This document shows positions 22,878-36,039 of a stretch of 64,000 nucleotides of DNA, piece after piece. Both the position numbers and the translations under genes were made by a program. The notes below the pieces were generated by a model. The model searched no databases. It saw nothing but the letters and a program-made list of their open reading frames with translations, and was not told where the DNA came from. Every line of letters starts with the position of its first letter. The first letter of the stretch is position 1. Origin of the DNA: Condylostoma magnum (taxonomy: Eukaryota > Ciliophora > Heterotrichea > Heterotrichida > Condylostomatidae). The DNA lies in NCBI GenBank assembly GCA_920105805.1, contig CAKKTI010000002.1, positions 213,017-277,016 on the forward strand. The letters are read 5' to 3'.

Positions 22878-25658
22878 TTATTCAATAATACCAATACATC
22901 TTATTACATTGCTCTATAAAGCAGTGATGAACTAATAAAATTAATATAAATTACTAAACTTCCCTCTTACTTTATTCAATGCAATTTAAATAGCTGGATG
23001 ATTAATTCCTTGTATTAGATTAGGATCTTATTAGCATTTCTTTAAAACTTTCTTCATAAAACAATAATTAATTTCATAGCTGCCATCTCCGTTTAATATG
23101 GAAAACTTTTGACAAATGCGTCGATAAGTATTCAAACTTATACTTTTATTTGATTTAATATCTGCAACCTATTACTAAACTAATATTTGCATTGTCTCAT
23201 CAAATAATTCATTTTACTTATATTTTTATGCATACAATAAAAGTACATTCAAAGGTATTTTTTCTGCTTTTTTAGTAAGCAGTATATTATTATCTTCATC
23301 ATTTTACTACTCAATTAGCTCTGATAATTAATTAAGCTTACTCTATGTAAACTATTTCTTTTAATCAGATGGCTTTTAAAAGCAGTGCTCTCAGAAAATA
23401 GGAAATGACTGGATTACTCTAAAAACTAGGATAAATAGTCCAAGATATAGCTGCATTATCAATTCAAGTAGTTTATGCTTTAGACCTTTCTTTTATTTCA
23501 TTATTCTGTACATTGTTTTTAACCATACTGGAATAGTCATTACCAAATTTTGCATAAAGAATATTGTATTACCAAGAAGGAAATAAAGTGAATAACCTAT
23601 ATAGCATCAAACCAAGTCGAATGTATCTAAATAATTACCCATAACAAAGTATAAGGGAGCAAATGGTAAAAATAATATATTTAAGGGAAAGGTGACCATT
23701 GCAAAGGCTCCTTTACCTTCAGTATACTTTAAATGCATATAGATTTCGTATTACACTTACAAAAAGTATCCTAAAGATTACTATGACTTATTTTCATACG
23801 ATGCACTTAATACAGCAATCAATATATTCAGCATTGTTATGTTAGACAGTATTAATCAAAATATGGTAAAAATTGCCCCTATTTCTTCACTTCCATTAAA
23901 AGACTCAAATTCAACACTACCAATTATTACTTTAATTGTAGTATAAAATGATCTATCTAAAGTTTTATAGTTTTCATTGTCCTCAAAAAATAGTAGATGG
24001 AATATTAGAGTACAAGTAATTAGTTGAAATAGTAAAATGAATAGAAAAGGTGATGTATCAATAATGACTAAATTAATTTGTTTTAATACTATTGAAACAC
24101 TTTTTATTTAATTTACAAAGGCGAATAAGCGAATACATAGTAAGCCAACACATATACTATTATTAAAAGCAATTTAATCTCCATTACCGTCACCTAAATG
24201 TATTTATGCTGTAATACCAGAAGTAATGATAATAATAATAAAATCAATTACTATCATAAAATTCTAAAATATCTTCTCTTTTAAAAGCAGTTTATAAAGA
24301 ATGTGAAGTATTACATCAACAGTAATGAATTAAAATAATCACAAAGAATATACAAATTTATCTTACATTTGCAACAAATTCTCTATATTTTCTTATTACT
24401 CATCCTAATCTTAATTTTCTGAAAAATTTTGCATTAAAGAAATTATCTATATAGAAAATGCTGCTAAAAGTAAAAGTATTAGTGCATCGTAAATACTTTA
24501 AACATATAATCGAGGATAAATTCAATCTTTCCAGGTTTCATATTAAAATAGTTCGTATCCTTAATTTCGAGCTAGTTTTAATTGCTTTATACTTTAGTAA
24601 TTAAAACTATAATGATCATATTATCATAAAATAGAGTATTTATGCATGTTAAGTTTAACTTTGTCAGTTTTGAATCAAAATCTAACACAAATTTAGACTA
24701 GCAGTTCAAAGTTCATAATTTCTATATAATTTTCATGCCTTTATGCTATGAAATTCACTATGGTTTAATCCTATATTTTATCAAGGTAAAGTACTTCAAG
24801 CGTTTAATAATGTTAAAACTCTTATTAAAAGCTTTTAATAAACTAGATAAACTACTGTTTTATTCTTTCATATTAGAATCCAAAAACATTGCACTTTTCT
24901 AACTTTAAGCATAATTCAATTGCTAAAATGGAAATCTTTATTGGATTTAACACCATGTAGAATATTGAATTATGAAATAATAAGTTATTAAGATATCATA
25001 GTAAAAGTTCTTTACTCTGATTGGTTTATTATTTGAATTTGATAGATCCTAATATAATAAGCAAAATTTCAACACCTTTTGGTGTATCTAACTATTAAAT
25101 TACACTCAGTATAAATCCTTTCAATTAGAATCTGTTGGTTTTTAGTATATCTGGTTACTATTGCAATATTTTCTCTAAAATTTTAAACTTTTTATCTTGG
25201 ACAATTAAAATCAAACTTTCCATATCAAACCTAAACCTATTTAACTTATACTCAATTTCTTCATATTATTTATTCAAAATAAAATCGAAGATTAAATTTG
25301 TATCAGAATTCCTCAAACTCTTGGCCTACTTTTGTATTTTAATTAGCTAATCTTAAGAATTACAAAGCTCTTCCAAATGCATCTCTGACTTTGAAGTTTC
25401 ATAAATTCTTTTAACAATATTCTAGCAGTTTAATTCCAAAGCAGATTTATAAGCTTTACTTCTCAATTTTACAAGCAATTAATTATCGGTCTAATCCTTA
25501 AATTCAAGAGCCATATAATAACCATATCATACAATAATGCTTTCTAATTTCTTAGCACTATCTTTATCCTTTATACTTCTTATTACACAATCCTAGTTCT
25601 CAAACAACTCCTCAATAGTAATATTAAACCAATCACTAACCTATTACACGTTCGACAT
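22878..25658 (-). CDS. Cation channel of the ion-transport superfamily (TRP-like)
   Basis: 926 aa. Residues 1-370 are soluble, helical and repeat-like. A membrane block covers ~375-610, from ETWKDWIYPRLYVQ to the last helix. The S5-pore-S6 part is clear: a hydrophobic helix, SFYTTIKVIIGSVEFESFNG as a pore loop, then IFTIFWLILSNITMLNILIAVLSASYE, whose N-x-L-I-A motif is that of TRP/polycystin-type S6 helices. More hydrophobic stretches lie near 650-700. TGA is Trp repeatedly (KDW, IFW, LVW). It ends at TAA 22880. Upstream, the EF-hand gene is in the same frame, so a fusion cannot be excluded. Selectivity is unknown; a Ca2+-permeable channel is likely. Confidence 0.82.
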
Positions 25659-25688
25659 ATTAATAAACTTACTAAAAATCTACTTAAA

Positions 25689-26363
25689 TTAACTATTATT
25701 TCCCCTAAGCCCAGCAATGAATTAATTATGAATATCAATCCCAGATACTCCTTAGTCCTACTCATCCTCTTCTTCCTTAGGTATTAACTACCTAAAATCT
25801 TCCAATGATATCTTCCCATCCTTATCCGCATCGGCACATTCTACTAAAATTTGCATATCTCCATAGCTAAGCTCCCCGTAGCCTAACAATGCAAAAATCT
25901 CCCTCAACCTGTCTAGATCTATATACCCTGTGTTATCAGGATCATAGAATTTAAAAGCCTCTGCAATTGGGTCAAAATCATCTAGTTCGTTATTCTTCAG
26001 TATATCATACAGCTCCTTAACCGACATCTCCGTCTTCCCAGCCATCAAAAATTTGAAATCTTTATTTGTCATGTCCCTGGCAAACAGAGACACTTTGCTC
26101 TTTAAGTCCTGCAGTGTAATTCTTCCGTAACTGTTGCTGTCTATGAATCTGAATAAGGTTTCTATGTCTTACTCGCTTACATATATCCCGCCTTGCTCAT
26201 TTCGCTTGATTCTAGGGTCAATTTGCCTTTAAGCTTGTTAAGATTCTTCTTAAGCCTACTCCTTACGTCGTTTTGGCTTTTATTGTTTTTAAAGCAATTT
26301 AGCTGTGTCTATATTTTCCGGGGATCCTGAGACTTCACGCTTTTTTCGTATACGTTGGTTCAT
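25689..26363 (-). CDS. Centrin/calmodulin-like EF-hand protein
   Basis: 224 aa. Residues 1-60 are Lys/Gln-rich and disordered. EF-hands follow at ~68-90 (degenerate loop DSNSYGRITLQD), ~141-152 (DPDNTGYIDLDR, final acidic residue lost) and 178-189 (DADKDGKISLED, canonical). The order and spacing are those of centrin-like Ca2+ sensors of basal bodies and the cortex. The start ATG 26363 lies 7 bp after the stop of the PAS gene. TAA 25691 is the assumed stop, with TAG 25682 as backup; earlier TAG/TAA codons after E-E-D-E are also possible. The frame runs on without shift into the channel gene 30 bp downstream. Confidence 0.82.
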
Positions 26364-26370
26364 TTTATTA

Positions 26371-29300
26371 CTAATTGTTAATAGGAGGGATTGTCTTGTA
26401 GATTATTCTGAAATACTCTAGCTTTTATTTCACATTGTTGAACATTGGAATATAGAACCATAGGTAGATAAAGAAGGAGGCTATATTATATACAACTGTG
26501 CAGATTTCTATTATTTTTAATTGGTTTTCTATATATAAGTTGAATTCATCTAAAATAATGTCTTAGTAGCCCTTTTATTAGGACTCTAAAATCCGTAAAT
26601 TTTAATACAGTTATTGTATGTCATCTCACTGTGCGTGTTCGATGCTTTCTGAAATAGATAATGCTAAATCTTGATTATAGTATACACCGTAAATGAATCC
26701 ACAGTAGAGAATATTTTCATTATTATCCGTTTAGTACGAGTTTTCAAACACCTAATCAAACTAAGTTATTATATCATAAAAGTCTTATTAGTAATCGAAA
26801 GTTGATTATTTATAGCGCTAGAAAGCTATATCTACTTATTGATGAGGGCTTTTTTAGATTAGATAGCTGGGCATATAGTGCTTCATACTCAATTGCACTT
26901 GTTCTAAAAATAATTCAGAAGTTCACATTATTGTTTAATGCGCAAACATATACTAAGTGTTAAGCAATTGGCTGATGACTGGTCTATCTTAGGCAATTTA
27001 GGCAGATTCTTCAAAGGCAGATAAACTGAAAATTAATAGAAAGGAAACTGAGATTATAAAGTAAACTACTATTTTCACACTGAGCTCTTTTCATATAGTA
27101 AAATTCGCATTTTTGAATTTTTGCTAGAGTGTATCATCATAGGCATCTACCTTATGAAAGTACTTTAAACGTCTGATAATTCCATGGCTTATATGTTACA
27201 CTGTTTGGGAGCGAAGATTTAGTAGAGAATTTCATATTCCAGCATATCTTTTATTCAGCATGATTATCAGAGGCACATTGATTAATGCACATAATAACAA
27301 TACTACATATATAGAGTATAGGAGGTACTATATCAGATCTTTAAATCCTACAATTTGGCTTTACTCATAATCCTTTAATTTACAACTAGTTTTATTAACA
27401 TGATCTAAGATTTCTCCAAAGCCATTTCTTATTAATGTATACTAATTTTATCCAAATTAGTTCCAGCTTTAAGGATTTCTTATTAAGTGCTACCCAGCCC
27501 CTATTAATTAATCTAAAACATCAATCAAGGGTAAATACTCTAACTACTATTAATGCACATAACTCTACCAAAATGGGGCTTTATTTGTAAATATATCATT
27601 ATATGCTGAAGTGTCCTGCAAACTTGATTGAAAATCCTCTAAGTTAACCTAAGCACTGAATAATTCTTCTATTGTATTTTATATTTCCCTTAATACATAA
27701 TCTTAGCTATATATTTCATAACCTTAGGTAATTAAAAATGATTTTCTGGCTGCATCAGCTAAATCTTGAATTTAATGTAATAATGGATAAGTAATCAGCG
27801 TAAATTCTTATTGATCAGATTATTCGACATCTTTTTTGAAAAATTGGATGAATAGAATAGTTGCAATTAGATTAATTAGTATTGACACAAGCAGAGCAAC
27901 TTTTAATATTCTTATGATTTTATTTATATTCCCTACTCTTAATTTCGGCTTGTTTGAAACTGTTCCCTCTATAGTTGTTATACTTAGCAAAGATTTAAAT
28001 CCTTATAACTTTTCTTAATGATTTGAATTTTTACGAATTTTATCAAGTAGATCTGAGTATTCCATAGTAGGTGCATACTAGGAAGACTATAGGTTGTATT
28101 CTATATACTCCATAGGATTTATAGTTGATTTCCTTGTAGAAACTCTTGTTACTTATTATTAAATAATCTCTTATTGGAAAACTTATTCTATTTCAAAAAT
28201 TTCTAAGCTTTTACATGGTGGTTTTGGTAATTACATCTGGTTTTAATTACAAAATTTAATATAAGCTAATCTTTCTTCTAGATCATAACTTTACCAATTT
28301 TCAAGCTCATTTTCATTATAAGTACAGTATATCATTTCAATTGTAGTTTCCTTAAATGAAATTTTCCCATACATAACATAAGAAGATGGATATCCAGTTA
28401 GTTAAATAGGCTGAAACAAGTATTCCTTGTAATCTCAATTAGGCAAGTAGCTTTGAATATTAGAGCCTGTTATAGACTTTCTATCATCATTGAGATAATG
28501 AGGGAAATCTTCAGTATGACATATAAATTACCCGTTTTCATCAATTATGCAAATATCTCTATTGTGATCATACTGCTTAATACCTGCAATAAAGTATCTT
28601 CTTGGTCCAACTACCACACATTGTATTAGAACAATGCATTCTACCAAATACCCATTATAATTCAGCATAAAGAAGTTAGTTGGTTTATCAACTTGAATTT
28701 AAGTAGAGGAATTAACAAATTTCTGCATTTTTTACTTATGCCGAAATGTATACTATTAAGGAATAACTGCATCAATGTCAACTCCATTTAAAGCATCATC
28801 TGGGTATTAGAACAAAAATTAAGCCTCCTCATTAGCATATAGAATTATACCAAAGTTGTCAATATCCGCTGAAATGATTAAAATGCCATTAGCCTCGTCA
28901 AAGAAGCTGATTTAATTCCTAAATGAACTCACACTCAGACTAGAGCTGTGGCGTACTATCCCCTCTCTCATATAAAGAATCATATAGCCTTTAGTGTTGT
29001 CCTACAGTATATCTAATAGAAAGCTCCCCCAACTAGCCAAAATGTTCTAATTTTAAGCGTATTTAATAGCCATATTCTTATACATTTTTACAGTTTTCAT
29101 AAGCTCTTTGTAAGAAGTTTGCAGCATGGGTTCAAGTTAGTTTTATTTCGGCTCTATACTAACTACTTAGTGTCAAAAGGTTAATAGGATTTTACAAAGA
29201 TTAAAATCTTAGTCATTTATCTAGTCCATGCTTATTCTAAAGTTTATATACAGTTAAGCCTCTGCTTCTTACTCCAAACTGTTCTTGATTAGCTTCCTGC

Positions 29301-30651
29301 AGCGGAATTCATGGAAAAACTCGCTTAAATTTCCTGATATAAGCCTTGCTTTAGATAATTTAAGTAAGGCTAGCTGTGGTTCATTTAGTATATCATTGCA
29401 GTAAAAGGCTTCTCATATTGCCACATATTTTGCTTGGCTTAGCCCTACTATTTTAAATGCTCTTGATAGTACTTTCAATACCATCTCAGATTTAAAAGAG
29501 TTGAATAAAAAGGGACGCAAGAATAACTCAATTTCTCAAGATTATTGAATCTCATTGAAATCGATTTCTTTATTGATTGTTTTCATGTCTTAATACCTAC
29601 TTCTCATGAAGAGAAAGCTAGAAAATGCTACTATAGGAGAAGCAACTATTACCAAAACTAAGACCACCCCAGCATTATTATTGAAATATCCTATGATAAA
29701 ACTACAATTTATCCAAAGACATACTGAGTATTTAAGAAGCTCCATGGATCCAGTAAAGGCATAATAATAAGGCATTCTTTTTATATGAATATAAATAACT
29801 GTGCATAGTACCACTGCTATTATAATTCTATAGAAAACACTGTAGTCTTAATTCATAGTCACGTAAGTAACAGGAGCAATTATTATAATTGAAGTATTGC
29901 AGCTATTTGGAGTAGAATGTGACATTGAATACAAAGCACCTTCTCTTTTACTATGTCTAATTTCATAGGAAATAGCAGTTGATATATAGTTTAAAATCAA
30001 AGTCATTAAAATCACTATTGGACTCACAACTACTATCCATTATTACTTAAATACACTGGAGCTTTAGTTATAATACTCAGGCATGTTATCCCTAGTATTC
30101 ACTGCATAAAAAATAGCTGTAGTATGCATTGTTATTATAGGAAGCTAAAACAGCCCTACGGTTGTTTTCACTATTATAATACTAAAGTACTTTAATAATT
30201 ACTAATATCCAAATTTGTAAAAGTTGCTCAGGAACATTAAAAACATAAAGAAATACGCAGTTGATATCATCCCTATGGAAATATAGAAGCCTTCTGCAAA
30301 AAATCCTGTAGCTGAGGATAATTTGTCAAATCTGAATACCCCTAATGCTCTTCAAAAGTTTTCAGTGTTTTCTCATCCTGATAGTTTTTCAGTGTCCGTA
30401 TAGAATAAAGTTTGTATCTATAGTATAAATAAAATGCTACGCAGCATCACTATGAATCGCTTAAAATACAGGCCACTTTCAACTAGCCAATCTTAAGCGA
30501 AAAGAGGAATTAGAAGCTTAAAGCATATTTTTCTATAGTATTATTAAAGAGATGAAGTTTTTTTCATGGTTTTTTTCAACATATATCCTTCTTAAACACC
30601 ACCCTCCTCTTTCTAATCAAATGATATCTCATTTGTAAATACTTCTGTCAT
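26371..30651 (-). CDS. Large PAS-domain membrane protein (TmcB-like)
   Basis: 1,426 aa in one frame. The N-terminal ~350 residues hold about eight to ten hydrophobic helices. A helical cytosolic region (~350-590) leads to a PAS domain (~595-710, beginning DNFGIILYANEEAQFLFQYP). A second, PAS-like sensory stretch follows (FICHTEDFPHYLNDD). Further membrane helices occur near 905, 1120, 1200 and 1390. This architecture is the family named after Dictyostelium tiny macrocysts protein B, strongly expanded in ciliates, thought to be sensors. Ligand and output are unknown. The frame ends in TAG-TAA-TAA (26373-26365), and the next gene's ATG starts one base later. Confidence 0.85.
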
Positions 30652-30959
30652 TTTTATTAATGTTTTTTAAGTTGCTATCATTTCCTAGACTTTTCATGGT
30701 GATAAGTGTTATTAAATATGTAGTTAATAAGAATTGAATCAATGCACATAAATTAAACACTGTAACTATAGGCTATCAAGGTTTAATACTAAAATAGGTT
30801 GAAAGAGATGAGTACCAATTTTATGAATAAATTGCTAATTTGATTATATAAAAAAAAGCTTGGTTATTATATGAGTAGAATAGTAGATGCATTTATTTAT
30901 TTATTGTATATTTAGATGCAAAAATTAACGTAAAATCCAATTTTAAATTTATTGAATAA
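30652..30959. promoter_or_regulatory. Divergent upstream region of the TmcB-like and SF-assemblin genes
   Basis: 308 bp, strongly AT-rich, between two divergent starts. Both promoters must lie here. I see no protein-like frame and no named element. Confidence 0.45.
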
Positions 30960-31664
30960 ATGTCTCTTCAATATTCTCAATTCTCAAGAACTATAAGACC
31001 CTAATAAGATGACTATCAAATTGAGTACTTAGAAGACCATATTAGAAAAATAGAAGAGAATATCTGAGACGACTAACAAAAGCATAATAAAAAGGTGTAT
31101 ATTTTGAAAGAAAAAGCTTCTTAACTAAGACAAAAGTTCGACAATATTTTAATAACAAGAAACCTGCAACAAAAGTAAATGGAAAGTACCTTAGACTCCG
31201 TTTAATACAGAGTATAAGAACTCTTAAATGATAATAAAACCTATAGCATTCAAATAGAGTAACACTTTGAAAACATAATCCAAGATAGAATTCAAAGCCT
31301 TTAGTAAGAAATATCTAACAATCTCTACTAACAAGGCCTTAAAACCTCATAAATTGTCCCCTAACAGTCCCTGTCCTCTGTATCCCAGAACCTCCAATCC
31401 CTTTTCATAAACATCGAAGACACTTAAACCAAACTAACTACTAAAATCCACTAAAAACTCCAAACAGCCGATGAAACAATCCAACAAGAGCAAGAAAACC
31501 GGTAACAAACAGAAGAAGCGATGCTGAATATGCTACGGGAAGTAGTAAGTGACCTTCGTATATAAATACAAGACGAGAAGAATCAAAGAGCAAACTCAGA
31601 GGAAACTTTAACGACTCTTCTCAGCGATGCATATACTAAACTAACTAATTCATATTCCCAATAA
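30960..31664 (+). CDS. SF-assemblin (striated rootlet fibre protein)
   Basis: 234 aa, almost entirely coiled coil after a short Ser/Gln head. The conserved end of SF-assemblins is visible: TADETIQQEQENRQQTEEAM followed by LREVVSDLRIQIQDEKNQRA and a last Leu-rich helix. SF-assemblin polymerises into the striated fibres attached to basal bodies, a major cortical structure of ciliates. Length fits the family (roughly 230-290). The stop TAA is at 31662-31664 and the next gene starts 5 bp later on the same strand. Confidence 0.82.
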
Positions 31665-31669
31665 AAAAT

Positions 31670-33157
31670 ATGCCAAAATCACCAATAACCAGCACTAAAA
31701 ACAAAAGTTCAGGTGTATGGTAAGGATTTTCTTTCCAAGGTGAAGCCTCGGCTCCCTCCCAGAAGCAACGCCAAGTGAACTAAGACAGACTAAAAGTAAA
31801 CTAAAACGCGCAGAGAACACTAGACCCTAACTATGTCACTAAGGACAACAGTGGATTCAACAAGAAAAAGAGTTTAGACTATAGCTGGAATAAGCCAAAA
31901 CTAGATAAAGACCTAAACGCTGTGCAAAATGAGGAGACCAAAGCTATTAGAAGGTATAACAACTCAACTAGTTACGATAACTTATTAGGAACTCCTGCCC
32001 CTATTGCATTCACTAGTAATACTCCAAAGCAGAGAAAGCATACTAGCACGCTAATAGGTAATCTGGCCAGTGGGATTGCATGTTTATCTACCGCAAGTAA
32101 GCAAGAGGACGTAAAGACTGCTAATAAGAGAGTCTCTAAGACCAAATCTTGCATTGATTTCCTACCCGGGAGTTTCCAAAAGATAAAAGAGCCTGCTTAG
32201 CCACAGGGTAAGAAAAGAATTGACTACTAGCCTAAGGATATTGAGAACTAACCTCGTAAGAAAAGAATTAGGGATTAGGAGCTACGATCTAATATAAGAT
32301 TCAGTGAAAGCGGATTATCACCCCGCCCTAAATTTTCATCAGAGAATGATTTAAGGTTTTTTAATAAGGAGAAAGATCAGGGAAAGAAGAAGCTAGGGTG
32401 GCATTTATCGTCCTCAATCAAATTTTCTAATAGTGGCTTAGCACCTTAGGTAGGAGAAGGGAAACAATCTGTTAAAAGGATTCCAGTAGGAGTTAAATCT
32501 GCATTTGCAAGTGATATTGATTTATTGAAATCGGTAGTATAGAAATTAGATGGCTTTGTTAATATGGATTTCTATGGTTCAAATATTATTAAAATGGCGT
32601 TTCAATACTAAACTAGACCCTTGTTCAAAGGCTCAATGCAGGCATCCTTGCCAACTACAGCTGATGATTTATCAGAGAATGTACTGCTTTCTGATAACCA
32701 AGAAGTGTTTGTAGAGACAGTGCACGGAATCCATATTGAACTCGAATACACTCAGCGTGCTGGTGTTGAAGACTAGGAATTCATTGCTTATCTTTTCTCT
32801 AATTCAGCTGAGGAAAACTGCGCCAATGAATAATCTCAGGTCCTGGCTCAGGATTAAGTACAGGAGTAGTTCAACTTGTCTTAAAATTACTTCAAAGGAT
32901 TTATTCAAGGCGAGTAAGAAGTGTTCCCTCCTGGAATGCCTACATCAAATAGGCATAAGGAGCTATACACTATATACGGAATTCGTATCCCAGAGAAGAA
33001 CATTGATCTACGCTTGACCTTACACTTGCATAGAAAAGACCAAGACCAGGAACTCTCCAACTAAGTATTGCATGAATTTATACAATCACTTAGTATCAAC
33101 AACCTAGATTTCGTAGTTTAGCTAAAAGTCATTTACTAGTGCAAATTAGAATACTAA
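31670..33157 (+). CDS. Unrecognised protein with disordered basic N-terminal half
   Basis: 495 aa, not recognised. Residues 1-290 are Lys/Ser/Asn-rich and look disordered, with short repeats of K-K-R-I-x-D (near 185 and 205). From ~290 it becomes folded-looking and mixed alpha/beta: KRIPVGVKSAFASDIDLL, FVETVHGIHIELEYTQ, YTIYGIRIPEKNIDLRLTL. Gln is TAA/TAG throughout. GC content is higher than the surroundings, as in the neighbouring conserved genes. The last possible stop is TAA 33155-33157, which abuts the stop of 14-3-3; in-frame TAGs at 33119 and 33137 would end it slightly earlier. Five bases separate it from SF-assemblin. Confidence 0.65.
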
Positions 33158-33919
33158 CTAAAAAATATCCTCTACGGTGGTTCCATCCTTAGCATTTTCT
33201 TCTACTTCCGCTGTCCAAAGTGTCAGGTTATCTCTCATTAGCTGCAAAATACCAGTAGCTTCTTTATACTAATCCTCACTGCAGGCATCTAGCCCCGCAA
33301 TAGCCTCATCAAATGCCTTTTTAGCTAAATCACATGCAGTCTAAGGTTAACTTTTAACTTCGTAGTAAAATACTGAAAAATTAAGAGCCAGGCCAAGTCG
33401 TGTAGGGTGAACTTATTAAATATCTGAAGCTTCTGCCAAGTCCATAGCAGTTTGGTAAGATTACTCAGCATTAGTAACTGTTGATTAATCGTATTTGCCT
33501 GCATTGCACGAACTTGTTTGGAACTCTGACAAATATCTATAGTAATCTCCTTTCATCTTATGGAAGAATATTTGACCTTCTTAGTCTGACTGTAAGAAAG
33601 TATCAATAAGCTTATCTGAGGTTTGGATTATTTCGTATGACAGTTGATTTAACTCATCTTCTATTCTTTGTCTATAGGCTTAGATTATGTCCACTCTACG
33701 CTGGTTGTTACGCTCTTTCTCCTTTTTCTCTATTTGATAGAGTTACCGCCAAGCACTTCTTCTATTACTCACTGCTGATTTATAAGCAACGCTAAGTAAG
33801 TTCTTAATTTCTTCTGTGAAATCTTGGGTTTGGCTAAGCACTTGTTTCATTAATTGCACCATTTCGTCAGGGCGTTCTGCTTGCTCGGCTAGTTTTGCTT
33901 TGTAGATAAGCTCTTCCAT
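33158..33919 (-). CDS. 14-3-3 protein
   Basis: 253 aa, the usual length. All nine helices can be followed: [20 protein letters not shown], the 14-3-3 signature region [51 protein letters not shown] (phosphopeptide groove), and the C-terminal [18 protein letters not shown]. It ends V-E-D-I-F then TAG, so the family C-terminus fixes TAG as a genuine stop. 14-3-3 dimers bind phosphoserine/threonine motifs in many signalling proteins in cytosol and nucleus. It diverges from the coiled-coil gene at 34087 over 167 bp. Confidence 0.97.
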
Positions 33920-34086
33920 TTATAATTTTAGTTTTTTCTAGACTTAAGGATGTTGAGTACGGGTTTACATACTAAGATTTGGTATAGTGGTTAGATAATT
34001 TTAATAAAGTGTATACAGATTGTTGTTTTTATGTAAAAGTGTAGGCTTGAGTAGTTAATCAATTCCGCTTGAAATACTAAATAAAG

Positions 34087-35799
34087 ATGCTTAGATCAGC
34101 TAGAATTCTACTAAGGCATGGAGAAAAAGTAATGGAAATCAACTAAAATCCTATTAGGTTATAAGAGTTTTGAAGGCTGGCTGGCTTATAGCATTCTAAC
34201 TAATGCTATCAACTAAAATATTAGGATTAGATAGTCTAAAATGATTCTGATTTCCTATGAGCAATTATGCAATAGGATTAAATCTAATTCGAGATACTTG
34301 ATAAATAATAGGAGCTTACTGAAATGGATTAGGAGGTTCAAGATTTATACTAGGAATTAATAAGAAAGTTTAAAGAAATTGAAAGCAACGAGAAAGACTA
34401 TAATGAAGCTAAAATTCAATTAAATTCAGATGGACTCTTAGACCTAGATCAGTTAAAATTATTAATTGCTGAACTTGAAGAAGGAAAATGAGTCTATAAT
34501 TCTATTTTTGATAAATTCGCCTAAAAAAGACTGAAATAATTTTAAGCTTAAAATTTTGATAAATGACTTAAGATTATAGATGAGGAATCTGAATTTTGGG
34601 ATATTGCTATTACCTGTGTTTAGTAGGAAGTATGCAAGAAATATCAAATAACTCGAGACCAGTTTTTGATTTCTGTTTATATCCAAACGTAGCAGAATTA
34701 TGATGAAATTACAGATCTAATGAACAAATTGCACAGTAAACCTATAGAAACTACAAAAAGAGATATATCATTTGCTGATATTGAATAAATGTTTTAAATA
34801 ACTACTTCTTAAATGCATGACCTAATTGAATAAAATCAGAACAAGATCAATAAAAATAACATGCACTATATAGTTGTACAATCCTAAAAAGATGCTTTCA
34901 TTACAACATTTGGAGTTGATTTGATAGACTTAGAAGAAATAATACGAAATTTATCTCAATAACAATAAAATTAATTACAAGACAGCCTTTACTAAAAGAT
35001 GCAGGGACTAAGAGAACTATAAAGATAAATTTTAGAAAGAGAGAATCCTACTCCCCCTATGCAATTAAATGATTAAGGACTATTAACTAAAGATTAAATA
35101 AGGCAATTAGTGTAAGAAATGATAGTAGATATAACCTCAAAACGTAACAAATTCCTTAAGGATTTCAAAAGCTAAAGAAGAGCCTATTATAATCAAAGCC
35201 CGTAGTAGTGGCTTGAGGTAATTGAACGATAAGATGTGTTTTGTAATTACTTCTACTTTTATAGTATTGAATAAGTATGCAATAAATACTAGTTGGATAA
35301 GTAATCATTTTTTGAATCGGCATAAGTGTTATTAGAAGAGGATAAATAAATTGAATCTATGCTTAGAGCTGTTTATCAATCAATTTTAAAAGCTGAATAG
35401 TAGAATGATCTTCCTTAAGATTTAACAAAGGAGAAATTGAGATAAGTTATAAGTGAATCATACGATAAACTAAAGGATATTTAATGGACAGATGATCCTT
35501 AAAAGAATTTGAGAATTATTGCAGATTATGCGTTTGAGGATGAAATTTTTCATTCATATGGTTATACTTTGGGATAATTTGATTAGGCTTTGCTAGAGTA
35601 TAGCGTAAAAACTGGTTAGGAATGGGCAGATATAAGAGAAAAAGTACCCATTTTATTTGGAAAGGAGATCAATTAGTAATTAGAGTAGTTTTTATTAAGA
35701 AAAATCGTATTTTATAGAATTCTTATTTAGTTAATAGCTAAGTGTTACTTAGAGAATTATTATGAAATAAGTTTGCTTAAAGATTTATTCAGAAAATAA
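34087..35799 (+). CDS. Unrecognised helical protein with an internal repeat
   Basis: 570 aa, not recognised. The first 25 residues are basic and amphipathic (MLRSARILLRHGEK), which could be a mitochondrial presequence, but this is weak. The rest is helical and coiled-coil rich. Two related segments stand out: QQEVCKKYQITRDQFLISV (~205) and IEQVCNKYQLDKQSFFESA (~395), which suggests an internal duplication of about 190 residues. TAA/TAG Gln codons are very frequent. It ends at TAA 35797 followed at once by TGA, a double stop. About 240 bp of AT-rich sequence separate it from the convergent C2 gene. Confidence 0.6.
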
Positions 35800-36039
35800 T
35801 GATCTAAATATATATAAACTAAATATTATAATAGGCATATAATCATAAAGCTGATTTATAGTATATCACATAACTAAGTAAAAACTCTAGTTTTAATACC
35901 TAAATTATAATTATTTACTATTGGGTACTTCTATAAAACACTACTTATTATCTTTAGATTAGAATTGTTAACTATACGATAAGTTTAGAAATAAAGTAAT
36001 TAAAGTATTAAGTAAAAGGTAAATATAATAGATATTAAT

